In this document: positions 17,742 to 26,739 of the stretch, piece after piece
Layout of the letters: every line of letters begins with the position of its first letter
Position numbering within the stretch: the first letter of the stretch is position 1
Assembly: GCA_039194995.1 (NCBI GenBank)
Contig: JBCCVR010000007.1
Span: 1 to 64,000, forward strand
Source: CCY15215 sp039194995
GTDB taxonomy: Bacteria > Cyanobacteriota > Cyanobacteriia > Cyanobacteriales > Spirulinaceae
Direction of reading: 5' to 3'
Length of the DNA: 64,000 nt
Program-made: the position numbers and the translations under genes
The notes under the pieces: model-generated
What the model saw: only the letters and a program-made list of their open reading frames with translations
The model's database searches: none
What the model was told of the DNA's origin: nothing

Positions 17742-17833
17742 CAATCCTTGAGAATTTCTAATAGGTGGACGCGATCGGTATATTTGTTCTATTGAAACTA
17801 TAACCCTTAGAAAAATCCCAAGCAAGCAACAAA

Positions 17834-17851
17834 GCGGGCGCATTTGCCCGC
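17834..17851. terminator. GC-rich hairpin between the phosphoesterase array and acs
   Basis: GCGGGC (17834-17839) pairs with GCCCGC (17846-17851) around GCATTT. Plus-strand T-run TTTTT follows after ctcac; on the minus strand TTTG follows. Located 47 nt after the acs stop, so it may end acs transcription and block read-through in both directions. Confidence 0.55.
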
Positions 17852-17897
17852 CTCACTTTTTGCTAAATATCGAAAGATATTCGATCGCATCATTAAT

Positions 17898-19862
17898 CTA
17901 GCCGCGTAACTTATCGAGAACGCTGCGATCTTCTAAAGTGGAGGTATCCCCCGCCACTTCTTGACCCGCCGCTAAGTTTCGCAATAAACGACGCATGATT
18001 TTACCCGATCGCGTTTTGGGAAGAACATCGGTAAAGCGAATTTCTCCCGGCCGGGCGATCGCGCCGATTTCCTTGACCACGTGCTGCATTAACTCATCTC
18101 TGAGGGAATCGCTACTTTCGTAATCCCCCTCTAAAGTGACAAAAGCAAACACCTCTTCTCCTTTTACGTCATTGGGTCGTCCCACTACAGCCGCTTCGGC
18201 AACCGAGGGATGAGAAACTAACGCAGACTCGACCTCCATCGTCCCCAAACGGTGTCCGGAAACGTTCATCACGTCATCCACGCGACCCATCACCCAGAAA
18301 TAGCCATCGGGATCTTTGCGCGCCCCATCCCCTGCAAAATAGAAGTGCTGTCCGTCCTTGGGTTTGATATGTTCCCAATAAGTGCGGCGGAAACGCGCCT
18401 CATCTCCGTAGACCGTGCGAATCATACTCGGCCAAGGATGTTTAACGACCAAATAGCCCCCCTCATTTTCGCCTACCGGGTTGCCATCGAGATCGACAAT
18501 ATCTGCGACGATACCAGGAAACGGATAGGTCGCGGATCCGGGTTTGGCAGGGGTTGCACCGGGGAGAGGAGTTAGCATAAAGCCCCCTGTTTCCGTTTGC
18601 CACCAAGTATCGACAATGGGGCATTTTTCGCCGCCAATGACCCGGTGATACCACATCCACGCCTCGGGATTAATGGGTTCTCCGACAGTGCCGAGAATGC
18701 GTAGAGAAGAGAGATCCCGTGCATTAGGCAAATCTTCACCCATCTTGATAAATGCCCGGATCGCCGTCGGTGCCGTGTAAAAAATCGTCACGCCGTATTT
18801 TTCCACCACATCCCAGAGACAGCCCAGGTTAGAAGGACGGGGTGCGCCTTCATACATTAAACTGGTAGCACCGTTGGAGAGGGGACCGTAAACGATATAA
18901 CTATGTCCAGTGATCCAGCCCACATCCGCCGTACACCAATAGACATCTGTATCTTTAAGATCGAATGTCCATTTTGTCGTCATATGGGTGTAGAGATTGT
19001 ATCCTCCCGTGGTGTGTACGACTCCTTTCGGCTTGCCCGTCGTCCCACTCGTATAGAGGATAAAAAGCATATCTTCGCTATCCATCGGTTCCGCCGGACA
19101 GTCTGCCGATGCGTCCTTCGCTAGATCGTGCCACCAATGATCCCGCCCAGCTTCCATGTGGATGGCTTCCTTGGTACGCTGAACCACGAGGACATTTTTC
19201 ACGGTGGGGACGGCATTATCGGCGATCGCTTCATCGACGGCAGGTTTTAGGGGAACGATCTTATCCTTGCGAAAACCTCCATCGGCAGTCACAACTAATT
19301 TTGCTTCTGCATCTAGGAGGCGCGTTTTTAATGCTTCAGCGCTAAAACCGCCAAAGATAACGCTATGAGGCGCACCGATGCGGGTACAGGCTAACATGGC
19401 GATCGCAGCTTCTGGGATCATGGGCATATAAATTCCCACGCGATCGCCTTTTTTCACCCCCAACTGTTTGAAGACATTGGCCATTTTGCAGACTTCCCGA
19501 TGCAGTTGGGCATAGGTGAGGGTGCAACTATCCCCGGGTTCACCTTCCCAAATCAGGGCTGCTTTGTTTTTGCGCCACGTCGTCAGATGCCGATCCAAAC
19601 AGTTATAGGATAAGTTTAATTTTCCCCCGACAAACCATTTGGCAAAAGGCGGCTGCCAGTCGAGGACTTTATCCCACTTCTCAAACCAGTCTAGTTCTTG
19701 CTCTGCCAGTTCTCCCCAAAAACCTTCGGGGTTGGCTGCTGCTTTTTCATAAAGTTCTTTATATTTTTCCATGCTGCCGATGGTTGCATTGGCAGCAAAG
19801 TCTGCAGGTGGGGGAAAGGTACGATTTTCTTGTAGGATTGATTCTATCGTTGCTTCGGACAT
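17898..19862 (-). CDS. acs: acetyl-CoA synthetase
   Basis: 654 residues, the usual length for Acs. N-terminal ACAS_N region, then AMP-binding motif YTSGTTGKPKGVVH, the acetate-pocket motif VDTWWQTETGG, the hinge GRVDDVMNVSGHR, and the C-terminal KTRSGKIMRRLLR with the acetylatable catalytic Lys. It converts acetate, ATP and CoA to acetyl-CoA in the cytoplasm. Monocistronic. No unusual start signal. Confidence 0.97.
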   Translation of the reverse strand: MSEATIESILQENRTFPPPADFAANATIGSMEKYKELYEKAAANPEGFWGELAEQELDWFEKWDKVLDWQPPFAKWFVGGKLNLSYNCLDRHLTTWRKNKAALIWEGEPGDSCTLTYAQLHREVCKMANVFKQLGVKKGDRVGIYMPMIPEAAIAMLACTRIGAPHSVIFGGFSAEALKTRLLDAEAKLVVTADGGFRKDKIVPLKPAVDEAIADNAVPTVKNVLVVQRTKEAIHMEAGRDHWWHDLAKDASADCPAEPMDSEDMLFILYTSGTTGKPKGVVHTTGGYNLYTHMTTKWTFDLKDTDVYWCTADVGWITGHSYIVYGPLSNGATSLMYEGAPRPSNLGCLWDVVEKYGVTIFYTAPTAIRAFIKMGEDLPNARDLSSLRILGTVGEPINPEAWMWYHRVIGGEKCPIVDTWWQTETGGFMLTPLPGATPAKPGSATYPFPGIVADIVDLDGNPVGENEGGYLVVKHPWPSMIRTVYGDEARFRRTYWEHIKPKDGQHFYFAGDGARKDPDGYFWVMGRVDDVMNVSGHRLGTMEVESALVSHPSVAEAAVVGRPNDVKGEEVFAFVTLEGDYESSDSLRDELMQHVVKEIGAIARPGEIRFTDVLPKTRSGKIMRRLLRNLAAGQEVAGDTSTLEDRSVLDKLRG

Positions 19863-20110
19863 TGGTATTTTTGGCTACATTGACGATTTTTTCACGATAC
19901 TCCTCGGGGGAACGCCGCGATCGCAATTGTTGTTTTTCTTTAAAATTTGTCGGGAAGTCGTCCTTTCTCTTACATTCTTTCCCTTGCATTCGGTAAACGA
20001 ATGTAAAGATGGCCGATGTAACGCGAATCCTCCCCTTTGTCGTTAAATTTGTCCTAGACTCACTAAATTGGTCATAAACTCTCTCGAATGAGCCAATTAA
20101 GTTTTCATAT

Positions 20111-20962
20111 TTAAGAGGATTTTATATCTTTTTTAGTAGCTGAATGAAAGGGGCATTCACCGGGGTTTGAATTGACAGAATGGTAGCGAAAGGGAAAAAC
20201 GAACTCAGTATCATTGCGATCGCTCAGTACGGTCAGTTTCGTATACTGCAAATCCCTATCCCATTCGGATTCCTCGTGGAAAAGTAAAGGGTATGGTGGA
20301 ATGCGATCGTATTCTTCCATGCGCTTGTAAATATTGTGTCGGGGTTCTTCTCCCCAACGTTTCCACACTCTTTCAAAAACATCATCGGGGTTAATGACTG
20401 CGATTAAACCGGGGCCTAAATTCCGCGATCGCCGATCGTGATTGGCAGGGGTGCTGATATTGATAAATAAACTCCTTCCACCCAAACAATAGCGCCATTC
20501 GGAATCGTTGGGATCGGTGGGAATTTCTTCTGGCCAGGGAAAGCGATCGCGTTGATGCAGTTCATTCAAAAAATGATAGGCTTGTTTAGCGTAATATTCA
20601 AGGGAGTGCTCTTCGGCTTCCACGGGAAAGAGGATCGCCAAACTTAATAAGAACGAGTTTTGTTCTGTTTTATTTGCCATTAACTCTCGTTCTTCTTCTA
20701 AGTAGGCATAAACAGCTTCAAGAATGTGTCCCAAACTTTCTGAGGTAGTTAAGGAAGGCGCGATCGCATAGCGGATCGTTTCTTTTTGTTCGGCTAAAGT
20801 CCCGAAGAAACACGGAAAATTATTTCGGTGTATCGTATCGACAAAGGCTTCATAACTTTGGGCAACCCAGTCGGGGACTTGACAATTCTCGAATGCCGAT
20901 TCGAGTTGGGGTTTTGTCCATAGCGGGGTTAGCCCGTCTGGAGAGAGGCGATCGATAATCAT
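20111..20962 (-). CDS. YqcI/YcgG family protein
   Basis: 283 residues of the YqcI/YcgG family. It has NNFPCFFGT near residue 52, the family's Cys-containing motif, then W-E-Y-CLGGRSLFINISTPAN, SRNLGPGLIAVINP, and a C-terminal RYHSVNSNPGECPFH with a further Cys-x-x-H. The conserved Cys and His residues suggest a metal or redox site, but no reaction is established. It stands alone between acs and an AT-rich spacer. Confidence 0.8.
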   Translation of the reverse strand: MIIDRLSPDGLTPLWTKPQLESAFENCQVPDWVAQSYEAFVDTIHRNNFPCFFGTLAEQKETIRYAIAPSLTTSESLGHILEAVYAYLEEERELMANKTEQNSFLLSLAILFPVEAEEHSLEYYAKQAYHFLNELHQRDRFPWPEEIPTDPNDSEWRYCLGGRSLFINISTPANHDRRSRNLGPGLIAVINPDDVFERVWKRWGEEPRHNIYKRMEEYDRIPPYPLLFHEESEWDRDLQYTKLTVLSDRNDTEFVFPFRYHSVNSNPGECPFHSATKKDIKSS

Positions 20963-21430
20963 GAGCTTAATTTAGGTATTTTATTAAATAACAGGATTGA
21001 AGCATTTCGCGCCGACTTACATCCAAAGTTGTAATTTTCTTCTAGCATTGCCCATCATATAACAACTGTGTACTTAAGGAAAAGTTTTGTTAAAAAAATA
21101 GCAATCTCCACTCATCCAAGGAGATGGAAAACTCTCAAAAATATCGATCGTGACAGCAATTTTTTTTTTTGATTGACAAAGAGATGAAAAAATGATTATC
21201 TGGAACTAGGAAAAATATAGTACAAAAACAAAATGAACAGAGAAGATCCTAAAAATTCGCTCAAAAATATATTAAATATTGGAGTAATTATCGTGAAAAT
21301 CACAAGACCTTATCAAGAGTAGGATTGACAATGTACCTTGAAAAAGAAAAAATTAGTTTTTCTAAGCGTGAAAACTTAACGAATGAACTCATCAAAAACC
21401 ATCGATATTAAGAGATAAAGTATTTAAACG
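20963..21430. other. AT-rich spacer upstream of the amidinotransferase gene
   Basis: About 470 nt, clearly AT-richer than the surroundings, with a run of T near 21160-21172. Two very short frames occur, 21232-21321 (29 codons) and 21331-21411 (26 codons). Neither has convincing support. TTGACA occurs at 21173 and 21325 but without a good -10 hexamer at 17 nt. The length suggests a long leader or complex promoter. Confidence 0.4.
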
Positions 21431-22405
21431 ATGTTACAAATAGCAGTCAATTCAGATCAAAATACACAGGTTATTGCTAAAATCCAGCATCCTTGTTTTT
21501 TAATGAGCGCGCCTTTTTTTGTATCTGCTGATGTTGTCAATAACCCAGTGATGCAAGAAGTTATTGATTCACTCAGTCCGGAAGATAGAGTAATCAATAT
21601 CGATCTCGCTCTCTCTCAATTTCAGGAGTTATATGGTTTTATTGCAAGTAAGGCTCTGGTTTATTTGCTTCCCAGCTATCCAGGCTTGCAAGATCAAACC
21701 TATGTTGCTAATTTGGGTATAGTTCTTCCTCATTTAACCGAACTTACTGTTGTTATTTCTAATTACTATTCTGAAGTTCGACGCAATGAAAGTGAAATTG
21801 GGCGCGAGTTTTTTAAACTGATGAAGTTTCCTAAAGTTATGAATGCCCCGGAATATTTTGAAGGAGAAGCAGATTTAAAGTATCTTCGCGATAATGTGTA
21901 TTGTTGTGCTCACGGTCTTCGCACTTCTAAAACTGCTCTTGATTGGTTTGCAAAATCTTTTGATATGAAAGTAATTCCTATTCGTATGGAAGACCCATAT
22001 CTGTATCATTTAGATTGTTTGTTTTTGCCTCTTTCTGAAGATAGCGTGCTTGCTTGTACGGAAAAACTCTCTCCCGCAACTCAGAAAGAATTAGAGAAGT
22101 ATGTTAGAATTTACGATCTCGATTCTTCCCTTGCGATTATGGCAACTACAAATGCGCTAATTTTAGGCAAATATATCTTAGTCGGAACAAATAGAAAAAG
22201 ACTCGATAATAAACAAGATAAATATCATCAACAAGAAAAAGATAAGCTCGATTTTTTAGAAAAACTGTGTACGCAAATCAATCGAGAACTCGTTATTTTC
22301 GACCTTTCAGAATTTGAAAAATCTGGTGCGGCACTTTCTTGCCTAATCATGAACTTAAATTACAAGAATTATAATCTTAATTCAATAACTCATACATCTT
22401 GCTGA
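21431..22405 (+). CDS. amidinotransferase/dimethylargininase-fold protein
   Basis: 324 residues of the guanidino-group-modifying (pentein) superfamily. It has MSAPFFVSADVVNNPVM near residue 25, the usual substrate-loop start. The acidic pair is in EYFEGEADLKYL (about 140), the catalytic His in LYHLDCLFLPL (about 196), and the nucleophilic Cys in SGAALSCLIMNL (Cys304). So the Cys-His-acid machinery is present. The family hydrolyses or transfers amidino groups of arginine-like compounds. AT-rich codon use differs from neighbours. The next gene, 120 nt on, is an Orn/Lys/Arg decarboxylase, which suggests a joint role in arginine-derived metabolism. Confidence 0.8.
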   Translation: MLQIAVNSDQNTQVIAKIQHPCFLMSAPFFVSADVVNNPVMQEVIDSLSPEDRVINIDLALSQFQELYGFIASKALVYLLPSYPGLQDQTYVANLGIVLPHLTELTVVISNYYSEVRRNESEIGREFFKLMKFPKVMNAPEYFEGEADLKYLRDNVYCCAHGLRTSKTALDWFAKSFDMKVIPIRMEDPYLYHLDCLFLPLSEDSVLACTEKLSPATQKELEKYVRIYDLDSSLAIMATTNALILGKYILVGTNRKRLDNKQDKYHQQEKDKLDFLEKLCTQINRELVIFDLSEFEKSGAALSCLIMNLNYKNYNLNSITHTSC

Positions 22406-22525
22406 AAAACTTAAGATTTCGGAAAACCTGCAATCGAGGTTTTGACAAAAGAATTAAACTTTTGAGGAGAGATTGCCGATCGCAATTTTGAATGAGAATT
22501 TAGACAAAACGTTCGAGATAAAAAA

Positions 22526-23962
22526 ATGCCTTCCGACCAAACCCAAACGCCCCTCATTGATGCCATCAAAGCGGTTTCTCGCCAGCATCTTTCAGTTTTT
22601 TACGTTCCCGGTCACAAACGAGGTCAGGGAATACCCTCTCAATTAAGCGATTGGTTGGGAGCAGAAATATTTCGTGCCGATCTGCCGGAGTTACCAGAAT
22701 TTGGCAGTCTCTTTCCTCCTCAAGGGACGGTTAAAACAGCCCAAGAACTTGCAGCAGAAGCATTTGGGGCAAAGCAAACATGGTTTTTGGCCAATGGTTC
22801 TACATCAGGAGTTGAAGCCGCAATTCTAGCAACTTGCAGGCAAGGGGACAAAATTATTTTGCCTCGCAATGTTCACAAATCAGCAATATCGGGTCTGGTT
22901 CTGTCCGGTGCCATGCCAATTTTTGTGAATCCCGAATGCGATCGCAATCTTCCCACCAGCATTACTCCAAAGACTCTCAAAACGGCTTTAGAAACCCATC
23001 CCGATGTAAAAGCCGTGATGGTAGTCTATCCCACCTATCACGGGATCTGCGGAGATTTAGGAGCGATCGCCTCTCTCGTTCATCAATACAATATCCCCTT
23101 GTTAGTGGATGAGGCACATGGGGCGCATTTTGCCTTTCATCCCAACTTACCAGCCTCCGCCCTATCTTTGGGGGCAGATATTGCCGTACAGTCTACCCAT
23201 AAAACCCTCGGGGCAATGACGCAGGCTTCGATGTTGCATTTACAAGGCGATCGCATTTCCCCCGATCGCATTACAAATGCCTTGCGTCTGCTTCAGTCTA
23301 CCAGCCCCAATCATATTTTACTAGCTTCCCTAGATGCTGCCCGACACCAGATGGCAATGCAAGGAGAAGCGTTATTAGAGAAAGCCTTAAACCTAGCAGA
23401 AGAAGTCCGCGATCGCCTTGCCAACATTGCCGATCTCTGGGTTTTTGAACCCACTTCTGCAACGATCGATCGCACTCGTATCGCGATCGATGCAACCCAA
23501 TTGGGATTAACGGGTTTTGCAGCCGATGAGATCTTATACGATGAATTGGGAGTAACGGCAGAACTTCCCGAACTGCAATATTTAACGTTTGTTCTCACCT
23601 TTGGCAATACCCCAGCAGATTGCGATCGCCTCGTTGAAGCCTATCAAATCCTAGAACGCGATCGTCGCCATCTCCCCATCTCCCCCATCTCCCCCATCCT
23701 CCCCATCCCTTCCATTTCCTCCATCTCTCCTCGCGAGGCATATTTTGCCCCAACGGAAACTGTTGCTTTCGATCTCGCGGGCGATCGTATCAGTGCCGAG
23801 TTAATTTGCCCTTATCCTCCCGGTATTCCTTTATTAATGCCGGGAGAAGCGATTTCTGCTGCGGTTCTCAATCGCTTGCAACGCATCCGCACTCTAGGAC
23901 AAACGATTAATATCGAAGGATGTAGCGATCCAACGCTAAAAACATTGAAGGTTATTTGCTAA
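22526..23962 (+). CDS. Orn/Lys/Arg decarboxylase family PLP enzyme
   Basis: 478 residues, the short cyanobacterial type without the N-terminal wing domain of E. coli decarboxylases. Motifs: FYVPGHKRGQGIP (about 29-41), VDEAHGAHF (PLP-contacting Asp and His) and QSTHKTLGAMTQ with the PLP lysine Lys226. It decarboxylates arginine, ornithine or lysine to the polyamine precursor; which one is unclear. A low-complexity Pro/Ile/Ser insert (about 382-402), made of repeated TCCCCCATC units, sits between the large and C-terminal domains. Confidence 0.88.
   Translation: MPSDQTQTPLIDAIKAVSRQHLSVFYVPGHKRGQGIPSQLSDWLGAEIFRADLPELPEFGSLFPPQGTVKTAQELAAEAFGAKQTWFLANGSTSGVEAAILATCRQGDKIILPRNVHKSAISGLVLSGAMPIFVNPECDRNLPTSITPKTLKTALETHPDVKAVMVVYPTYHGICGDLGAIASLVHQYNIPLLVDEAHGAHFAFHPNLPASALSLGADIAVQSTHKTLGAMTQASMLHLQGDRISPDRITNALRLLQSTSPNHILLASLDAARHQMAMQGEALLEKALNLAEEVRDRLANIADLWVFEPTSATIDRTRIAIDATQLGLTGFAADEILYDELGVTAELPELQYLTFVLTFGNTPADCDRLVEAYQILERDRRHLPISPISPILPIPSISSISPREAYFAPTETVAFDLAGDRISAELICPYPPGIPLLMPGEAISAAVLNRLQRIRTLGQTINIEGCSDPTLKTLKVIC
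23669..23729. repeat. in-frame 9-nt tandem repeat inside the decarboxylase gene
   Basis: About six degenerate copies of a 9-nt unit close to TCCCCCATC, each encoding a Pro-Ile-Ser-like triplet. They lengthen a surface linker without breaking the frame. Confidence 0.8.
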
Positions 23963-23981
23963 TTGTGGAGGAATTTTGGCG

Positions 23982-24371
23982 ATGGTGAAAGGTGCGATCG
24001 CAGAAGTCAAAGTTAAATCGATTGAATGGTTATCAAAAGATGCAGAAGAGGCTTTACTTTGCATAACCGATGGAGTCTATGAATGTCTTGTATACGACCA
24101 ACCTTGCGATCTCAACGTCGGAAGTCTAGTTTATGAACCTTTAGAAACTCTAGATGCGTGTGGAGCAGTTAGAGTCAATGAAAGTAAAATTGGTTTCTCA
24201 AAAATGAGAGGCTATTTTGATTATGATATTACTGCTGAAGTTGTCGATACGAACGCAGAAATTGTCAAAGTAGGCAATATTCTTATTGATATACAATACT
24301 CGCTACCCGGAGATATTCACCAAGGAGACATTGTGAATTTTACTTGCAATAGATTAGTTTTTATGGGTTAG
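23982..24371 (+). CDS. hypothetical protein (129 aa)
   Basis: 129 residues from ATG 23982; GGAGG (23967-23971) lies 10 nt upstream. A TTG at 23976 is possible but too close to that site. The sequence is rich in predicted beta strands with scattered Cys residues and no membrane segment, and I do not recognise a family. It follows the decarboxylase by 19 nt and is probably in its operon, so a link to that pathway is possible. Confidence 0.7.
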   Translation: MVKGAIAEVKVKSIEWLSKDAEEALLCITDGVYECLVYDQPCDLNVGSLVYEPLETLDACGAVRVNESKIGFSKMRGYFDYDITAEVVDTNAEIVKVGNILIDIQYSLPGDIHQGDIVNFTCNRLVFMG

Positions 24372-24381
24372 CCTGCACAAT

Positions 24382-24405
24382 AAAAAAGGGTACAGAACTG
24401 TACCC
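24382..24405 (-). terminator. intrinsic terminator of psb35
   Basis: GGGTACAG (24388-24395) pairs with CTGTACCC (24398-24405) over 8 bp with a 2-nt loop. On the minus strand TTTTTT follows the stem. It lies 43 nt after the psb35 stop. Confidence 0.8.
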
Positions 24406-24448
24406 TTACAATCATTCGAGATAGAGAGAAATTAACGATGGAAAAGAG

Positions 24449-24679
24449 TTAGGAGTTCGCGATCGCGTTGCTGCCATACGCATCTAACCCATAAGCAGGG
24501 ATGCGATCGCTGTAGTCGGTTTCGCGACCCGTTACGGTTTTGGCGGTCACTTCAAATCCTTGAGAATTCCAGTTACGTTCGTGAATGGGCTTGCTTTGTT
24601 CGCCTCGGAAATATGCCTGAGTTCCTAAAGCGGCTGCGGCAACCCAACCGATGATTAAAAATGCAAATAAGATGGACAT
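24449..24679 (-). CDS. psb35: Psb35-like photosystem II assembly protein
   Basis: 76 residues from ATG 24679, which has GGAGG (plus-strand CCTCC 24686-24690) 6 nt upstream. One N-terminal membrane helix (SILFAFLIIGWVAAAALGTQAY, about 2-23) is followed by a conserved soluble tail FRGEQSKPIHERNWNSQGFE and VTGRETDYSDRIPAYG. I match this to the cyanobacterial Psb35 (Ssl2148) family, described as stabilising the CP47 assembly module in thylakoids. The identification is from memory of the pattern. It has its own sigma70-type promoter and terminator, so it is monocistronic. Confidence 0.68.
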   Translation of the reverse strand: MSILFAFLIIGWVAAAALGTQAYFRGEQSKPIHERNWNSQGFEVTAKTVTGRETDYSDRIPAYGLDAYGSNAIANS

Positions 24680-24731
24680 AACGATCCTCCGCGTAATTGC
24701 TTGTATAGTTTTGTAAACTCTTATGTAAATA

Positions 24732-24760
24732 AATGTAACAATTATTTCTGAAGATGTCAA
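24732..24760 (-). promoter_or_regulatory. sigma70-type promoter of psb35
   Basis: Minus-strand TTGACA (24755-24760), a 17-nt spacer, then TACATT (24732-24737). The -35 is perfect and the -10 matches four of six. The start codon is 53 nt downstream. Confidence 0.7.
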
Positions 24761-24952
24761 GGGAGTGGTAGTTTAAAGGGTTTATCTGAGTTTTGCTCCG
24801 ATAGGGTAAAGCGAAGCGTCTATCTGCGATCGACTCGCTGATTTTTGTTTCGACCCAAAGAAATTAAATTCTTGTTACAAGCAAGTGATTACTCATTCTG
24901 CGTTGTTATTATTGAAAATTATTAGCAATAAAGACGAGCTTGGCTGCAATTC

Positions 24953-26641
24953 ATGCGAAACTCAACTCAAACAGAGAATCCTCTATCCCTCTACCGCTAC
25001 ATTCACCCCAATCTCATTTTCTCTCTCGGCTTGTTTTTATCTGCTTGTATGGGCGGGATCGTGTGGCAATGGGAACGGCAAAGATTGCAAAGTGACTTGC
25101 AAGATCGAGCAGATGTACTGGAAGAAACCTTGCAAGATATCTTAAATGGCGACTCAGAGGCCTCTCCTACAACTCAAAATTATTCTCAAGAGAGAATTAG
25201 GGAAGAATTGACTCGAGGAGAGTCAAAATCCATCCGATCGCTCATTGAGACGGCTCGATCGGGACTCAGTTTGGAAGACTTAAATATCTATATTTGGGAA
25301 GGTCAACTCAATCAGTCCGAGCGTCCCCTTGTTCTCTATAAGTTCAATCGTCACGAATTTGTGACCGATCTTGAAAATAATCCGCCCCAATTAACGGGTC
25401 GGGGATGGTTGTGTTCTGAATTCGTTCCCCCTTCGAGATCGTCCACAGGAATGGCCTTTCGTCAACTCAGACAAACTCGCAGTACGGTTCGCTCCTGTCG
25501 GCGATCGCTTCAGATTGGTTCCGATCGGTTGTCTTTTCTCCTCTTACCCACGCCCGAGTATCTCGCCCCCTATCGATATTGGCGAACTTGGGGAACTGTT
25601 GCGGGGGGATTGCTGGTCACGGGTTTTTTAGCCTTCTATCTGCAACTGATTCAACGTTACACCCGACAAATGGAACATCTAGTCCGAGAGCGGGGCGAAA
25701 AAGCCGAAGCCTTACAAAAAGCCTTAGAAGAGTTGCAAGATACCCAAGCTATGCTTGTTCATAGTGAAAAAATGTCGAGTTTGGGGCAAATGGTGGCGGG
25801 AATTGCTCACGAGGTGAATAATCCCTTGCAGTTTGTGTCTGGAAACGTAACCCACCTCAACGAATATACCGAGGGAATAACGCAATTGCTCAAACTTTAT
25901 CAGCAACATTATCCCCAAACCCCCACAGAAATCGACGAATATGCAGAAGATATCGATATCGAGTTTGTGACGGAAGATCTGCCCAATATTTTAGGTTCAA
26001 TGCAGGTGGGGATCGATCGCATCGTCCAAATTGTTCGCTCTATGCGCAATTTTGCCCGTACCGACCAAAAGCAAATGAAACCCACCGATCTACAAGAAGG
26101 GATCGAAAGTACCCTGTTAATTTTGCACAATCGCCTCAAAGCAAGCGGCGATCGCCCCGGTATTGAAGTGACCAAAGCGTATCAAGATATTCCGTTAGTG
26201 GAATGTCATGGGGGACAAATCAATCAGGTGTTTATGAATATTCTCGCCAATGCGATCGATGCTCTCCACGATCGCGATGCTCGACGCTCTCCCGAAGAAA
26301 TTGCCGAAAAAGCAAGTCAAATTATTATTCGCACTGAATTGCTCGAGGGCGATCGCGTGCGGGTGCAAATTGCCGATAACGGCTGGGGAATTCCCTTAGA
26401 AGCACAACAACATATCTTTGAGCCATTTTTCACCACTAAGCCCGAAGGGAAAGGAACGGGATTAGGGATGTCTATCAGTTATAAAATCGTAGTCGAAAAT
26501 CATGGGGGACATCTCGGATTTGAATCTAGTCGCGATCGCGGAACTGAATTCACCATCGAACTTCCCCTCGAGTCGGCCGAACTCGAACTCTCTTCTTTGA
26601 CGGGACAGAAAAACCCAGTGGCACTCAATTCGGTTCGTTAA
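24953..26641 (+). CDS. membrane-bound sensor histidine kinase
   Basis: 562 residues. First membrane helix about 17-38, extracytoplasmic sensor about 40-208, second helix about 211-233, then a coiled-coil linker (about 235-272). The HisKA box GQMVAGIAHEVNNPLQ (His286) is followed by the N box NILANAIDAL (about 428), G1 DNGWGIP, F box FEPFFTTK and G2 GKGTGLGMS. All motifs are intact. The H-box form is that of cyanobacterial HisKA kinases with a long helix linker. The periplasmic domain has several Cys and no recognised fold. No response regulator lies in the window. Confidence 0.93.
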   Translation: MRNSTQTENPLSLYRYIHPNLIFSLGLFLSACMGGIVWQWERQRLQSDLQDRADVLEETLQDILNGDSEASPTTQNYSQERIREELTRGESKSIRSLIETARSGLSLEDLNIYIWEGQLNQSERPLVLYKFNRHEFVTDLENNPPQLTGRGWLCSEFVPPSRSSTGMAFRQLRQTRSTVRSCRRSLQIGSDRLSFLLLPTPEYLAPYRYWRTWGTVAGGLLVTGFLAFYLQLIQRYTRQMEHLVRERGEKAEALQKALEELQDTQAMLVHSEKMSSLGQMVAGIAHEVNNPLQFVSGNVTHLNEYTEGITQLLKLYQQHYPQTPTEIDEYAEDIDIEFVTEDLPNILGSMQVGIDRIVQIVRSMRNFARTDQKQMKPTDLQEGIESTLLILHNRLKASGDRPGIEVTKAYQDIPLVECHGGQINQVFMNILANAIDALHDRDARRSPEEIAEKASQIIIRTELLEGDRVRVQIADNGWGIPLEAQQHIFEPFFTTKPEGKGTGLGMSISYKIVVENHGGHLGFESSRDRGTEFTIELPLESAELELSSLTGQKNPVALNSVR

Positions 26642-26739
26642 TACAAATTCGCGTTATGGTTTTATTGTATCTTTGAGGTGTTTTTCTTGTTTGCACCTCA
26701 AACCGACTTGCTCTATTTTAGGAACAATGTTGAAAAATA

